A stretch of DNA of 44,026 nt from a virus, in IMG/VR virus record IMGVR_UViG_3300045120_000191, positions 1 through 44,026 of that record, one strand, 5' to 3'. Below, piece by piece: positions 32,594 to 41,229 of the stretch. Position numbers and translations under genes: made by a program. Position 1 is the first letter of the stretch. Every line of letters starts with the position of its first letter. The notes beneath the pieces are model-generated. The model saw nothing but the letters and a program-made list of their open reading frames with translations. It did no database searches and had not been told where the DNA came from.

Positions 32594-33538
32594 ATGCCGA
32601 TCACGAAGTCACTGGCCAAGAAGGCGCACCGGATGGTAGTCGCGCTCGAAGAGCAAGACGGTCTTGGAGTCGCTTATTGGGAGCCATACAAGCTCACCAT
32701 TTGGGGCATAAATCCGGCCGAGGCCCTCGAACAGATGGCGGCAGCACAGGAACTACTCGGCCGTGTTCCTGACGCTAAATTCCACCACTCGCCCGACAAC
32801 AAGCGGCTGGTGAACGCTGAATATGGCGGCGATTGGCTCAGCGATGCATACAGAACGCCGCACGAGCTGCTAACCGAATACCGCGAGGAGCAGGTATTTG
32901 GACACGCGTTCGACCCCAGCGCAGAGGAGGAACTGCCCGGCATCGAGACGATCGCTCCGGACGAAACGCCGACCATCATGAATATTGAGGTAGAACGTAT
33001 CGGCGGCGTTCCGGTCAGCGGTGCAATCGCCTACAAGGAGGGGATCGCCTCTGCCGACTGCCCGTACGATAGCGAAGAGCAGTACGACGAGTTCGAGCGC
33101 TGGAACAGGGAGTGGGACGAGGCGGCCGATCTCCACGAGGAAGAGGAGGAGAAGCCAAGCGGGTCCGTGGTGAAGGACAAGTATCGAGCCATCTACGCCG
33201 AAAGGGGGCACCCCGCCCATTGCGGCGACTGGCTCGCGGAGATCCTCAACAATCTGTGCATCGCGAACGGCCAGACGGACATCGGGCGGTTCAAGGCGAT
33301 CATGGATGCCAACGGGATCGACATGAGCAAGTACAAGACCACCGGGAATGGCTGGCAGGGGCGATACAGAATGACCGGCCGCAACCTGCTCGCCCGCCGT
33401 CTCTTTTCGGCGGAGTTCCTGCTTGCACCTGACATGAACGGGGACATACAATCTTACCCCGTCCCGCAGGAATGGAAGAACGCACAGACGTTCGTCCGGG
33501 AGGCCCCGCGTGTCCAAGAAGCCCAAGCCACCGCTTGA
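32594..33538 (+). CDS. 314-aa protein with C-terminal NGID domain (paralogue 2)
   Basis: AGGAG before ATG 32594. Residues 1-190 are of unknown type, acidic towards the middle. Residues about 192-300 repeat the domain of the first early gene: VVKDKYRAIYAERG, CGDWLAEILNNL, FKAIMDANGID, NGWQGRYRMTGRN-LA. The GW-GR-RMT motif is the best conserved part in all copies. High GC relative to neighbours. Function of the domain unknown; its recurrence in three early or middle genes suggests binding to a common partner. Confidence 0.78.
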   Translation: MPITKSLAKKAHRMVVALEEQDGLGVAYWEPYKLTIWGINPAEALEQMAAAQELLGRVPDAKFHHSPDNKRLVNAEYGGDWLSDAYRTPHELLTEYREEQVFGHAFDPSAEEELPGIETIAPDETPTIMNIEVERIGGVPVSGAIAYKEGIASADCPYDSEEQYDEFERWNREWDEAADLHEEEEEKPSGSVVKDKYRAIYAERGHPAHCGDWLAEILNNLCIANGQTDIGRFKAIMDANGIDMSKYKTTGNGWQGRYRMTGRNLLARRLFSAEFLLAPDMNGDIQSYPVPQEWKNAQTFVREAPRVQEAQATA

Positions 33539-33692
33539 GTCGAAGGCTGAGCTGACGAAAGAGATACTGCGCCTCGTTGAGGCGCAGTTTATCTGTGCGA
33601 GCGAATCAGCTGAGTATCTACTCCAATACTTCTCTACTTTTGACCTGCTTCTGATCAGGCGGGAACTCAAGGAACATGAAAATGAAAAATAA
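33510..33692 (+). CDS. 60-aa helical protein of unknown function
   Basis: GTG 33510 with GGAGG 6 nt upstream, inside the end of the previous gene. Basic start, then helices (ELTKEILRLVEAQFICASES). No family. Confidence 0.6.
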   Translation: MSKKPKPPLESKAELTKEILRLVEAQFICASESAEYLLQYFSTFDLLLIRRELKEHENEK

Positions 33693-34101
33693 AATGACTG
33701 AGGAACAGATCGACGTTCACGTAAATGAAATGATAGCGGGGACGATACGAGGTACCAAGGACCCAAAAGAATATGTGCACACCGTTAGAATGCTGGACAA
33801 AGTTTACAGGCCGTTCTGTAAATTGGCCTACGACATAGGCGATCAAGCGTGGGACGGAAAGATACCCATGCCCAAGTTGTTCGACGCGGTGGTCGATTTG
33901 ACTATTTTGCAGATTTATCATACCAGTGGTTATGTTACGGGACGCGAACAGCTAGATTTGAAAATCCGGTTCATTAACTCGTTTTTTGTTCACATGGCCG
34001 AGCGCATGGGCGAATTGCTCGAGGAAGCTTACCCCGGCGAAGGGGTAGCGAAGATTGATATTAAGGATATAATTAAGAAGCTTGGGGAAACCACCCATTG
34101 A
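33676..34101 (+). CDS. 141-aa protein of unknown function
   Basis: AAGGA before ATG 33676; ATG 33682 is equally possible. All-helical, with VYRPFCKLAYDIGDQAWDG and KIRFINSFFVHMAERMGEL. It has no HD dyad, so it is not an obvious candidate for the missing dATP hydrolase. No family recognised. Confidence 0.7.
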   Translation: MKMKNKMTEEQIDVHVNEMIAGTIRGTKDPKEYVHTVRMLDKVYRPFCKLAYDIGDQAWDGKIPMPKLFDAVVDLTILQIYHTSGYVTGREQLDLKIRFINSFFVHMAERMGELLEEAYPGEGVAKIDIKDIIKKLGETTH

Positions 34102-34303
34102 ACCGCATGGCGGCCAGCGCCTCACTGCAGGGCAGCTGGCCGCGCGCTATGGCTACGCCTGTCAGCGGCGTACGTACGCCACGACGGTCAGCACGCAGGC
34201 GGCCCAGTAGGGCCTACCAGCCCTAGCGCCGCTGGCGTACGGGTCCCCGGCCACGGCATAAGTTGCTTCAATAACGGACACCTTCGGAACCAACTGTCTA
34301 TAC
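34102..34303. other. Highly structured gene-free region
   Basis: GC-rich stretch between gene 33676-34101 and a promoter. It holds a 9-bp stem GCGGCCAGC/GCTGGCCGC (34110-34118, 34135-34143), a perfect 14-bp palindrome GGCGTACGTACGCC (34167-34180) nested within GCCTG/CAGGC (34157-34161, 34196-34200), and further AGGGC/GCCCT and CGCC/GGCG hairpins at 34209-34236. No reading frame is credible. Immediately upstream of the PrimPol-helicase, it could be a replication origin or a structured RNA. Confidence 0.6.
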
Positions 34304-34332
34304 TTGACACGCGGGGCGGGCCATGCTATAAT
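34304..34332 (+). promoter_or_regulatory. Strong sigma70 promoter for the PrimPol-helicase gene
   Basis: TTGACA (34304-34309), 17-base spacer ending TGC, consensus TATAAT (34327-34332). Confidence 0.8.
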
Positions 34333-34415
34333 GGAGCCCTCCTAGTGGTTAAGGCGGCGGCCCGCGCGCGAAATTGGGTCGCCGTCTCTTCTGGGAGGTC
34401 GGCCACGAGGGAATA

Positions 34416-36956
34416 ATGTTCAATAAGATCGCGGGCGGGTTTGTGCTCAAACCCGAAGACGAGGTTATTCTAAATGTCCAACGCGCCATCACCAAACAAA
34501 TAAATGAAAGCTTCATCCAAGTCGGCGCTATTTTTCTTAAAACCTCCTCCAAGAATCCGTACGATTCAGATTGGTTCAATCGCAACTTCCGCGACACGAA
34601 CCTTCAAGAATGGATCGACGACCCAGAAGCTCAGTTATACAACGTAGGATTTAACCTTCAGCTCGGCTGGGTCGATATTGACATCGACGCGGACGATCCA
34701 GAATATAACGAATGTATCGTGGCTGCCCTTTCGGTGTGTGGCATCGACACTCGTTTCAAATTCGGTCGCCTTTCGGCGGGGAGAGCAACCCACGTAATGG
34801 TTCAGCTCAACGAGGATGAAGCGACGAACTATGACTTTTTGAAGAAATTTGAGCCTAACGAATTTGTGTTGGGGAAAAAGCGATTTAAGACGCAAATACG
34901 TTCATACTCCATGAATACAAATAAGGCTAATGTTGCTAAGGAAGCCAAGCAAACAGTTATGCCCGGTTCAGTGTATGTCCATAAAACGCAGGACAACATT
35001 TACGACATGTCTGTTTGGTACTCATCGAAAGGGGGAGTGGCCAAGATGGTGTCGGAAGTAGCTGCAACTACGCCGCGCCGCGCCACATTTAACTACATCA
35101 TTCGGGCTATAGCATTCGGGACGATGCTTTACATAGTGCGCCCCCATTGGGTGTCAGGAAGCAGACAAATAGTGGCACAGAAGGTGGCGGGTTGGCTGGC
35201 CCGAGTGGTGCGCGAAGGTCAGGCGCTGAATAACCATGAAGGTGTCGCCGACGACGTGTTCTGCCCAATTGATTCCGACGGGATCGCCGAAAGCCTGCTG
35301 GGATTCATCTGCGACCAGTGCGGCGATGATGAAAAGCACATGCGCATTCGCACCTACGGCGATGCGTGCGACAAGATCGAGCGAAACCCCGACGCGAAGA
35401 TACCCGGCTGGCCCTCTATCGAGCAGCTTTTCGGTGGAGAGGCTGTCGCCGCGTTACGCACAGTGTTCATGCCGGGATCAGACGTATCCGTCTTAACCAA
35501 GCTAGCTGAAAGGTATGTTTATGACGAGAGTGACAATAAGTATATTGATCGAACTAGATTCTTCACTTCCGGAGGCTTTGTCCACGAAGGGAGCGACCTG
35601 GAAAGACGTCACAAAGGGGATAAAATTAGAATTGCTGGAAAGCCTAAAGAAGCTTTCAAAATATATGAATCCAGCGACATGCGACGAAGAATCGGAGCCC
35701 GTGACTTATATCCCGACTACCCGGCAGGGGGAATATATCGCATTTCATCACTCGGACAAATACTATCCGATGACGATGACAGTGATCGGACGGCCCTTAC
35801 CACCTTCAACACGTGGCGAGGATGGCCAATCGCCAGAGCTGCCACCGTTGATACCGGATTACTCACAAAATGCGTTATTTATATCGACCAACTCCTAGGG
35901 TATTTAAGCCGCGATAATGTGCATCAAGTGGAATGGTGGAAAAAGTGGTTTGCTTGGATCATTCAGCATCCTGGAATGAAGCAGCAAATTGCTCCCGTGA
36001 TCGTTGGCGGACAAGGAGTGGGCAAGTCGTTCCTAGGCAACGTATTTGTGAAAGCTTTGCTGCGGAGCCTCTGGGGAACAGCATCGCCGAAATTACTGGA
36101 GGGACAGTTCAGCGTCGAGCCATTCATAGACAAAATGGTTGTGTTCATCGACGAGGCACGGTTCCATGGCGATGCGAGCACCGACGAAATAAAGAAGCTA
36201 ATCCGTAACGTCGAGATGGGTGGAGCCGAAAAGTACCAGTCGGCGCGGACCTATCGTATTTTTAGCCGAGTCATGTTTGCTAGCAACCGATTTGACATGA
36301 ACATAGGACAAGCTAACGTTCAAGATCGCGCTCTGTTTTATATGAAGGCATACGATCGGGATTTCCTCCGCATGTCCGCTGTCGAATTTCGGCGATGGGC
36401 AGAAGGACTCAAGCCTTGGTTTGACGAGTTCATGGGTATGCTTGAACATAAGACGGTGCTTGAGCATTACATGCATTACTTTCTCGAGCTACCCGTGTCG
36501 CGGCACGAAGTAGAGAGCGTCGAGCATTCTAGCAGTCTTGACCCTGACATCGTTTCGTCTAACATGTCGTGGGCGCGTCGAGTCGCGAAATATATCATCG
36601 AAGATGGCCGCATTCACGAGGACCTCGATATATCGTTCCCATTTGCCATGACCGATCTGAATCGCCGCGTCGTAGAGATATGCAAAGAGCTTGGAATGCA
36701 GCCAATCAACGGGCAACGTGTTTTAGCGGAGTTTCAAGAGGCAGATCTTATCGAAACCTACGCCGAAAAAGGGAGAAATCATTTTAGGTTCACACACCGC
36801 ATTGGAACTATCACTGAGGTTTTCGGCGATACGATATCTGTGAAGCTGGAGCCTAGGTTTGAATTTGCCCCCGACGATTATGGGAAGAATACGTGTACAT
36901 TGGAGGATAGACCATTATGGCGCGGCGCAAACAGCAGGTTGATGCAGAAATTCTGA
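34416..36956 (+). CDS. PrimPol-helicase (primase-polymerase fused to SF3-type helicase)
   Basis: 846 aa from ATG 34416 with GAGGGA upstream. N-terminal primase-polymerase domain: a K-x-P ... W segment, then GWVDIDIDADD with the metal-binding aspartates at 87, 89 and 91, and an RATH segment (His126). A central linker is followed by the helicase: Walker A GGQGVGKS (531-538), Walker B VVFIDEA (Asp579, Glu580) and sensor-like VMFASN. This is the D5/VirE-type architecture that starts and unwinds phage DNA replication forks. Position upstream of the polymerase gene agrees. Confidence 0.87.
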   Translation: MFNKIAGGFVLKPEDEVILNVQRAITKQINESFIQVGAIFLKTSSKNPYDSDWFNRNFRDTNLQEWIDDPEAQLYNVGFNLQLGWVDIDIDADDPEYNECIVAALSVCGIDTRFKFGRLSAGRATHVMVQLNEDEATNYDFLKKFEPNEFVLGKKRFKTQIRSYSMNTNKANVAKEAKQTVMPGSVYVHKTQDNIYDMSVWYSSKGGVAKMVSEVAATTPRRATFNYIIRAIAFGTMLYIVRPHWVSGSRQIVAQKVAGWLARVVREGQALNNHEGVADDVFCPIDSDGIAESLLGFICDQCGDDEKHMRIRTYGDACDKIERNPDAKIPGWPSIEQLFGGEAVAALRTVFMPGSDVSVLTKLAERYVYDESDNKYIDRTRFFTSGGFVHEGSDLERRHKGDKIRIAGKPKEAFKIYESSDMRRRIGARDLYPDYPAGGIYRISSLGQILSDDDDSDRTALTTFNTWRGWPIARAATVDTGLLTKCVIYIDQLLGYLSRDNVHQVEWWKKWFAWIIQHPGMKQQIAPVIVGGQGVGKSFLGNVFVKALLRSLWGTASPKLLEGQFSVEPFIDKMVVFIDEARFHGDASTDEIKKLIRNVEMGGAEKYQSARTYRIFSRVMFASNRFDMNIGQANVQDRALFYMKAYDRDFLRMSAVEFRRWAEGLKPWFDEFMGMLEHKTVLEHYMHYFLELPVSRHEVESVEHSSSLDPDIVSSNMSWARRVAKYIIEDGRIHEDLDISFPFAMTDLNRRVVEICKELGMQPINGQRVLAEFQEADLIETYAEKGRNHFRFTHRIGTITEVFGDTISVKLEPRFEFAPDDYGKNTCTLEDRPLWRGANSRLMQKF

Positions 36957-37165
36957 GCGACGAGGTTAAAGATATTATCGATTTCCAAAAAGAGTCCGCT
37001 TTTGACCACCACGAAATGGCAGATTGGCGTGACTCATGGATGGCTAAAAAACGGGATAACATACAAGCTATTTCAATGTTTATGGACCGTGCAAGACGTT
37101 CTAGCAGAATAGCCCGCACACTGCTGTTCGCTCTCCTGAACACCCCAGGTGGAAGGGGTACTTGA
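36917..37165 (+). CDS. 82-aa basic protein of unknown function
   Basis: GGAGG 10 nt before ATG 36917; overlaps the helicase gene by 40 nt. Basic ends, helical centre (DEVKDIIDFQKESAFDHHEM). No recognised family; a DNA-binding accessory factor is possible from charge and location. Confidence 0.62.
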   Translation: MARRKQQVDAEILSDEVKDIIDFQKESAFDHHEMADWRDSWMAKKRDNIQAISMFMDRARRSSRIARTLLFALLNTPGGRGT

Positions 37166-37190
37166 CAGCGTATCGACCACGTGATATAGT
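37162..37190 (+). promoter_or_regulatory. Sigma70-like promoter
   Basis: TTGACA (37162-37167), 17-base spacer, TATAGT (37185-37190). Confidence 0.7.
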
Positions 37191-37222
37191 CATGGTCGGC
37201 ATCCAGTAAAGGAGTAACCAAG

Positions 37223-37669
37223 ATGACCGAAGAGACCGTGAATACCGAGACTACCGAAAACACAGCCCCGGCCGAGCCGAAGTCCACTAAGTCGATCGTT
37301 CCAGCGAAATACGCTGGTCGATACAAGGCCGGTGGTTCCGACGCCCTCGCCTCGTTCATCAACGAGAACTGCAAGGGCAAGGACGGGTTCGAATACCCAG
37401 CCTTTTTTGAACTGTGCAAGAAGAACGGAATCGACGCCGCGAAGGTCGACCACTACGCCGAGCAGGTTGGAGCCAACCGGCACGGTTCGCAGGGTCGGTC
37501 GCGGATGACGCTCCGAAATATGCTGGCGACCATCGCCCGCAAGAACGGCAAACTTCTGAACCTCAAGGGCGAGGAAGTTGCCATCAATCTGCCGAAGCCA
37601 GCTCTTAGCGGAGCCGCCGCCAACGTAGCCGCGAAGGCTGAAACTTCGGCAGAACCCAGCCAGTTCTGA
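37223..37669 (+). CDS. 148-aa protein, NGID domain (paralogue 3)
   Basis: AAGGAG before ATG 37223. After a Thr/Glu-rich start, residues 26-130 carry the shared domain with small insertions: VPAKYAGRYKAGG, FFELCKKNGIDAAKV, GSQGRSRMTLRNMLATIA. Own promoter and a hairpin after the gene make it a single-gene unit, suggesting high or separate expression. Alone it is nearly just the domain, so it may be a small nucleic-acid or protein-binding factor. Confidence 0.75.
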   Translation: MTEETVNTETTENTAPAEPKSTKSIVPAKYAGRYKAGGSDALASFINENCKGKDGFEYPAFFELCKKNGIDAAKVDHYAEQVGANRHGSQGRSRMTLRNMLATIARKNGKLLNLKGEEVAINLPKPALSGAAANVAAKAETSAEPSQF

Positions 37670-37704
37670 TCCTGTCCCCTCCGGATTACAGGACTGTTCT
37701 GGTA

Positions 37705-37736
37705 GCGGGGACCTCGAGAGCATTCGGGGTCCCCGC
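37705..37736 (+). terminator. Possible terminator hairpin
   Basis: 9-bp perfect stem GCGGGGACC/GGTCCCCGC (37705-37713, 37728-37736) just after the paralogue-3 gene. The following T content is low, so it may be a weak terminator or an RNA-stabilising hairpin. Confidence 0.5.
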
Positions 37737-37763
37737 ATCTGTATTCAGGGTATGAAGGGGGAC

Positions 37764-37792
37764 TTGACAGCGTAGCGCCGCCGTGCTATAAT
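37764..37792 (+). promoter_or_regulatory. Consensus sigma70 promoter
   Basis: TTGACA (37764-37769), 17-base spacer ending TGC, TATAAT (37787-37792): a perfect match in both boxes. Precedes the replication gene set. Confidence 0.85.
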
Positions 37793-37837
37793 AAAAGCAC
37801 GATCGGGGCTGTCCCTTTCGGTTAGAGAGCAAGAGCA

Positions 37838-38332
37838 ATGCAACAAGAAACTTTAGAACGCCTAGAATTCGCGTGCGGTTACCTCTCCGGCCTTGCAGGC
37901 GCAGTGAGAGTGGATACCGAAGCAGCGATCGCCTCGCACGATCACGTAGAACTCATCCGACATTACAATCACCTCCGCCTCGCCACAGCTCGCATCAAGC
38001 TAGCCCGCGAAGCCCTCAATGATATGGAGGAAGATCTGTCGCGGGTGAAGGTACCTGAGATCATGAAAGAGCACAACATCAAGACCATCCATATCGAAGA
38101 TGTGGGCCGCGTAACAGTGTCGTACAGATTTTCGTGCAGCATGTTAGACAAAGATGCGGGCCTTGATTGGTTGCGAACAAACGGTCATGGGGGGATTATC
38201 ATCGAAACGGTGAATTCATCAACGCTCAGTGCTTTCGCTAAATCTCAACTAGAAGAGAAGGGCGAAGATTTGCCAGATCTCATCTTCAAGACCGGCACCA
38301 GCCCCTACACAAGCATTACAAAGGTGAAATGA
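37838..38332 (+). CDS. 164-aa conserved replication-region protein
   Basis: N-terminal half is helical (VELIRHYNHLRLATARIKLA). The C-terminal half (EIMKEHNIKTIHIEDVGRVT then DWLRTNGHGGIIIETVNSSTL) is a pattern often seen in phage genes beside single-strand-binding or annealing proteins; biochemical function not known. Stop overlaps the next ATG (ATGA). Confidence 0.72.
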   Translation: MQQETLERLEFACGYLSGLAGAVRVDTEAAIASHDHVELIRHYNHLRLATARIKLAREALNDMEEDLSRVKVPEIMKEHNIKTIHIEDVGRVTVSYRFSCSMLDKDAGLDWLRTNGHGGIIIETVNSSTLSAFAKSQLEEKGEDLPDLIFKTGTSPYTSITKVK

Positions 38333-39180
38333 TGAGCAACGATCTGACCAATCCGCTGAACGCGGGTGTTCCTGACTATCTGCGGGACATGACTAAGCAC
38401 GAGAAGATCGGCAATTTGGACGAGTCCGATCGTATAGTTCCCCGAGTACAGTTGCTGCAGGCCATATCGCCCGAAGTGACTGAGTACGACAACGCTAAGC
38501 CGGGGAATTTCTGGCACAACCTCGCCGCCGAAAATCTGGGGCCGAAATTGGTGGCGGTCCCGATCATAATGCGCAAATCGATGGTGCTTTGGGCTCCGCG
38601 CGGCGACGAGCGTGGCATTCTAGCGCGCAGCAATGACTGTGCCCATTGGGACCAGCCCAACATGGAATGGACCGTGAAGCCGAAGAACTCCCCCAAGCCG
38701 GTGATCTGGCGAACTAGGGGATCGGTCGCCGAAAGTGGGCTGGATAAGTTTGGGTCCAGTGTTCCTGAGGACCCCAATTCGGTGCCAGCCGCGAGCCTAA
38801 CGTACAACACGCTGTGGGTTCTGCCGGAGTTTATACACTACTCCCCGGTGGTCATCATTAACACACGTTCCAGCCTCAAGCCGACGCAGCAGCTATACAA
38901 TCGGATCGATCTTCGGCCGGTTGCGCATTACGCGCAGCAATGGGAGGTCGGCATTGTACAGGAAAAGGGCGCAGAAGGCCCGTACTTTAATTACACATAC
39001 AAGGCTGCCGGATACCCGACACAGGAAATAGCCGAGTACTGCAGAGCGCTATACAATAGGTACCGCGAGATGAACTGGGTGCCGAGCGACGAGCGCGAAA
39101 CCGACCCGACAGATGGTCGAAACGGCGGCGGCGGCGGCACCACGAAACACGTAGATCCCGACATGGCCTCAAAATTCTAG
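38329..39180 (+). CDS. Conserved phage protein, possible ssDNA-binding role
   Basis: 283 aa; ATG 38329 or 38332. Contains RIVPRVQLLQAISPEV, FWHNLAAENLGPKLVAVPI and GPYFNYTYKAAGYPTQE, a pattern of a phage family usually lying among replication genes. The C-terminal tail has five Gly and ends DPDMASKF, somewhat like the flexible acidic tails of single-strand-binding proteins. That function is an inference from position and tail only. Confidence 0.65.
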   Translation: MMSNDLTNPLNAGVPDYLRDMTKHEKIGNLDESDRIVPRVQLLQAISPEVTEYDNAKPGNFWHNLAAENLGPKLVAVPIIMRKSMVLWAPRGDERGILARSNDCAHWDQPNMEWTVKPKNSPKPVIWRTRGSVAESGLDKFGSSVPEDPNSVPAASLTYNTLWVLPEFIHYSPVVIINTRSSLKPTQQLYNRIDLRPVAHYAQQWEVGIVQEKGAEGPYFNYTYKAAGYPTQEIAEYCRALYNRYREMNWVPSDERETDPTDGRNGGGGGTTKHVDPDMASKF

Positions 39181-39190
39181 TGTTGGGATA

Positions 39191-39235
39191 GGGGTGGGCG
39201 GCGGTTTGTTCCTTGACGTCGCCCACTCCGCTTTT
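39191..39235 (+). terminator. Likely Rho-independent terminator
   Basis: 10-bp stem with one G-U pair (GGGGTGGGCG 39191-39200 with CGCCCACTCC 39220-39229), loop of 19 nt, then GCTTTT. It separates the 283-aa gene from the HTH gene. Confidence 0.5.
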
Positions 39236-39237
39236 CG

Positions 39238-39438
39238 ATGGTTGAATTAATCATACTGCAGAAGTTATCCGAAAATGGCGCTACCAGTTATCAACTGGCC
39301 AATTACGCGCAATGTTCAGTGCGCTCCGTTTATCGGTATATCAAAAAATTGCGAGACAAAGGACACAACATAGTATCCCATAATGGGTATGGAGGTGGAT
39401 TTTGGCTAAGAGAGGCTCGCCATGGCAAACGAAATTAA
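39238..39438 (+). CDS. Small winged-helix/HTH protein
   Basis: 66 aa. Sequence YQLANYAQCSVRSVYRYIKK followed by LRDKGHNIVSHNGYGGGFWL is a DeoR/HTH_11-type winged helix with its beta wing, and little else. Probably a DNA-binding regulator or replication accessory. Overlaps the polymerase start by 17 nt. Confidence 0.8.
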   Translation: MVELIILQKLSENGATSYQLANYAQCSVRSVYRYIKKLRDKGHNIVSHNGYGGGFWLREARHGKRN

Positions 39439-41221
39439 CCCGGAACTCGCGCTTCGTATCGTTCGTGAGAGCCCCCTTATGGCGTACGACACAGAAACCA
39501 CGGGTCTTGGGGTTACGGATACAATATGCGGATATGTTGTCACGGATAAAGACAATTCAATTTACGTTCCCGTCCGTCATGAAGGAGGGGGAAACGTTCC
39601 CGATCCGGGAGCATTCGACGCTGCGATCGCTGCGGCCTTTCGCGATAGGGCTCGCCTTGGCTATCATACTGTGGGCCATCATCTGGGTTTCGATTTACGT
39701 GCTTCTCTACGCCACGGAGTTGCGATAACCGGCCCGTGCGAAGACACGATGATCAACGAATCCCTAACCAACGATTTAACTGTGGGTTACAGCCTTGATG
39801 AATGCGCCCCCCGGTGGGGCGTTCAGGCTAAGAAAGGCGCTGAGCTGTACCAACTACTCGCGTCCCGTTTCGGCGGTCTGCCCGACAAAAAGACAATGGG
39901 AAAATTCCATAAGCTCGAAGGTGACCACCCGTTAGTTGTAGATTATGCAACCGGTGACGGTATTTCGACGCTCCAACTGCGAGAGGCACAACAATCTAGA
40001 ATTGATGAAATGAATCTGCGCAAGGTGTGGAAGCTTGAATGCGACCTACTCCCTTATCTGGCACGAATGCATCATCGCGGCGTCAAGATCGATATGGAAT
40101 ATGCCGTGAAGGTCAATGCCGACCTAGCAGAAGCCATCACGGAGATGGGAAAGAAGTTCACGCCGGGGTTCAACGTGCGCTCGCCGAAAGAGGTAGAGGC
40201 CCTCTACCGCGCGAATGGCTACACAGACAGTATGTTCAACCGCACCGAAAAAGGAGCGGTATCCTTTACAGAGAGTTGGCTCGAGACTAATGAAATCGGG
40301 GATGCCATCCTTTCGGTGAGAAGACTGGAGAAGGCTCGTGATTCATTCGTCGCTCCACTCATTGATACCAACAACGTGGAAGGCCGTGTCCACGCAATCC
40401 TCAACCAATCTAAATCAGACGATTATGGAGTCGCTGGAGCAAGGCTATCATGCTCTGAGCCCAACTTGCAGGCTATTCCTAAGCGACGTATTGAGATTGG
40501 GAGAATTGTTCGCCGATTGGTCGTTCCTGATACAGGAATGCTTATTGAAGAAGCCGATGCTAAACAACAAGAACCTAGATTATTTACGCACTACTCGGAG
40601 GATCCTGCCCTTATTCACGGCTATCGAACCGGAGAATTTGACATCCATGACCGATCTAATGAGGTCCTTGGGCTTAAAGATCGTGAAAGAGCGAAAAGAC
40701 TAGGAATGGGGATGCTGACAATGATGTCGGCCCGAACCCTATCAATCCATATGAGATGCTCGTATGACGAAGCACTGGTTCTCCATAGGATGTTCCTTCA
40801 TGACGCCTTCCCCAAAATTAAAGATTTCCAGGACACCGCAGTTAGTGTATATCGAAATCGAGGATATGTTCGTTCAATCCTCGGACGGGTTGCTAACTGT
40901 GATAGTCCAAAGTTCGGATATCGAGCCGTATCTCGAATTATTCAGAACTCTGGAGGAGATCATATCAAGACCTGCATGCTCCGAGCCAACCAGTATGAAG
41001 ATGCCTATCCTGATAAAATTCAAATGCTCCTCAGCATCCATGACAGCATGATATGGCAACGCCAGCCTGACTTCGATAACGCCGAAATGGTGAAGGTACT
41101 AGAAAACGTACCCAACGAGCCCGATTTCAAGCTAGTCGTTCCGATACCGTTCGAAGTAGGGTCCGGAACCGACTGGGCCAGAGCTTCCTACGGTTCCAAG
41201 CTAGATAAGTTCAACGACTGA
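39422..41221 (+). CDS. Family A DNA polymerase with 3'-5' exonuclease, DpoZ candidate
   Basis: 599 aa; GAGAGG before ATG 39422. Exonuclease: DTE (Asp23, Glu25), GFD (Asp91), YATGD (Tyr175, Asp179). Polymerase: GARLS...PNLQAIP (339-353), motif A EADAKQQEPR (Asp379, Glu384; the usual Tyr-Ser after the Asp is Ala-Lys), motif B R421/K425 followed by Met429, Thr433 and Met434 where Pol I has Phe762, Tyr766 and Gly767, motif C HDS (His540, Asp541; Ser for the usual Glu). Replicative polymerase of the phage. Linkage to purZ and the changed O-helix suggest the DpoZ subgroup that prefers 2-aminoadenine, which needs testing. Confidence 0.88.
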   Translation: MANEINPELALRIVRESPLMAYDTETTGLGVTDTICGYVVTDKDNSIYVPVRHEGGGNVPDPGAFDAAIAAAFRDRARLGYHTVGHHLGFDLRASLRHGVAITGPCEDTMINESLTNDLTVGYSLDECAPRWGVQAKKGAELYQLLASRFGGLPDKKTMGKFHKLEGDHPLVVDYATGDGISTLQLREAQQSRIDEMNLRKVWKLECDLLPYLARMHHRGVKIDMEYAVKVNADLAEAITEMGKKFTPGFNVRSPKEVEALYRANGYTDSMFNRTEKGAVSFTESWLETNEIGDAILSVRRLEKARDSFVAPLIDTNNVEGRVHAILNQSKSDDYGVAGARLSCSEPNLQAIPKRRIEIGRIVRRLVVPDTGMLIEEADAKQQEPRLFTHYSEDPALIHGYRTGEFDIHDRSNEVLGLKDRERAKRLGMGMLTMMSARTLSIHMRCSYDEALVLHRMFLHDAFPKIKDFQDTAVSVYRNRGYVRSILGRVANCDSPKFGYRAVSRIIQNSGGDHIKTCMLRANQYEDAYPDKIQMLLSIHDSMIWQRQPDFDNAEMVKVLENVPNEPDFKLVVPIPFEVGSGTDWARASYGSKLDKFND

Positions 41222-41229
41222 AGTACTAC

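Noticed and set aside
32870-33766. 298-codon minus-strand frame
   Set aside because: Shadow of the 314-aa plus-strand gene, which has a promoter, a ribosome site and paralogues.
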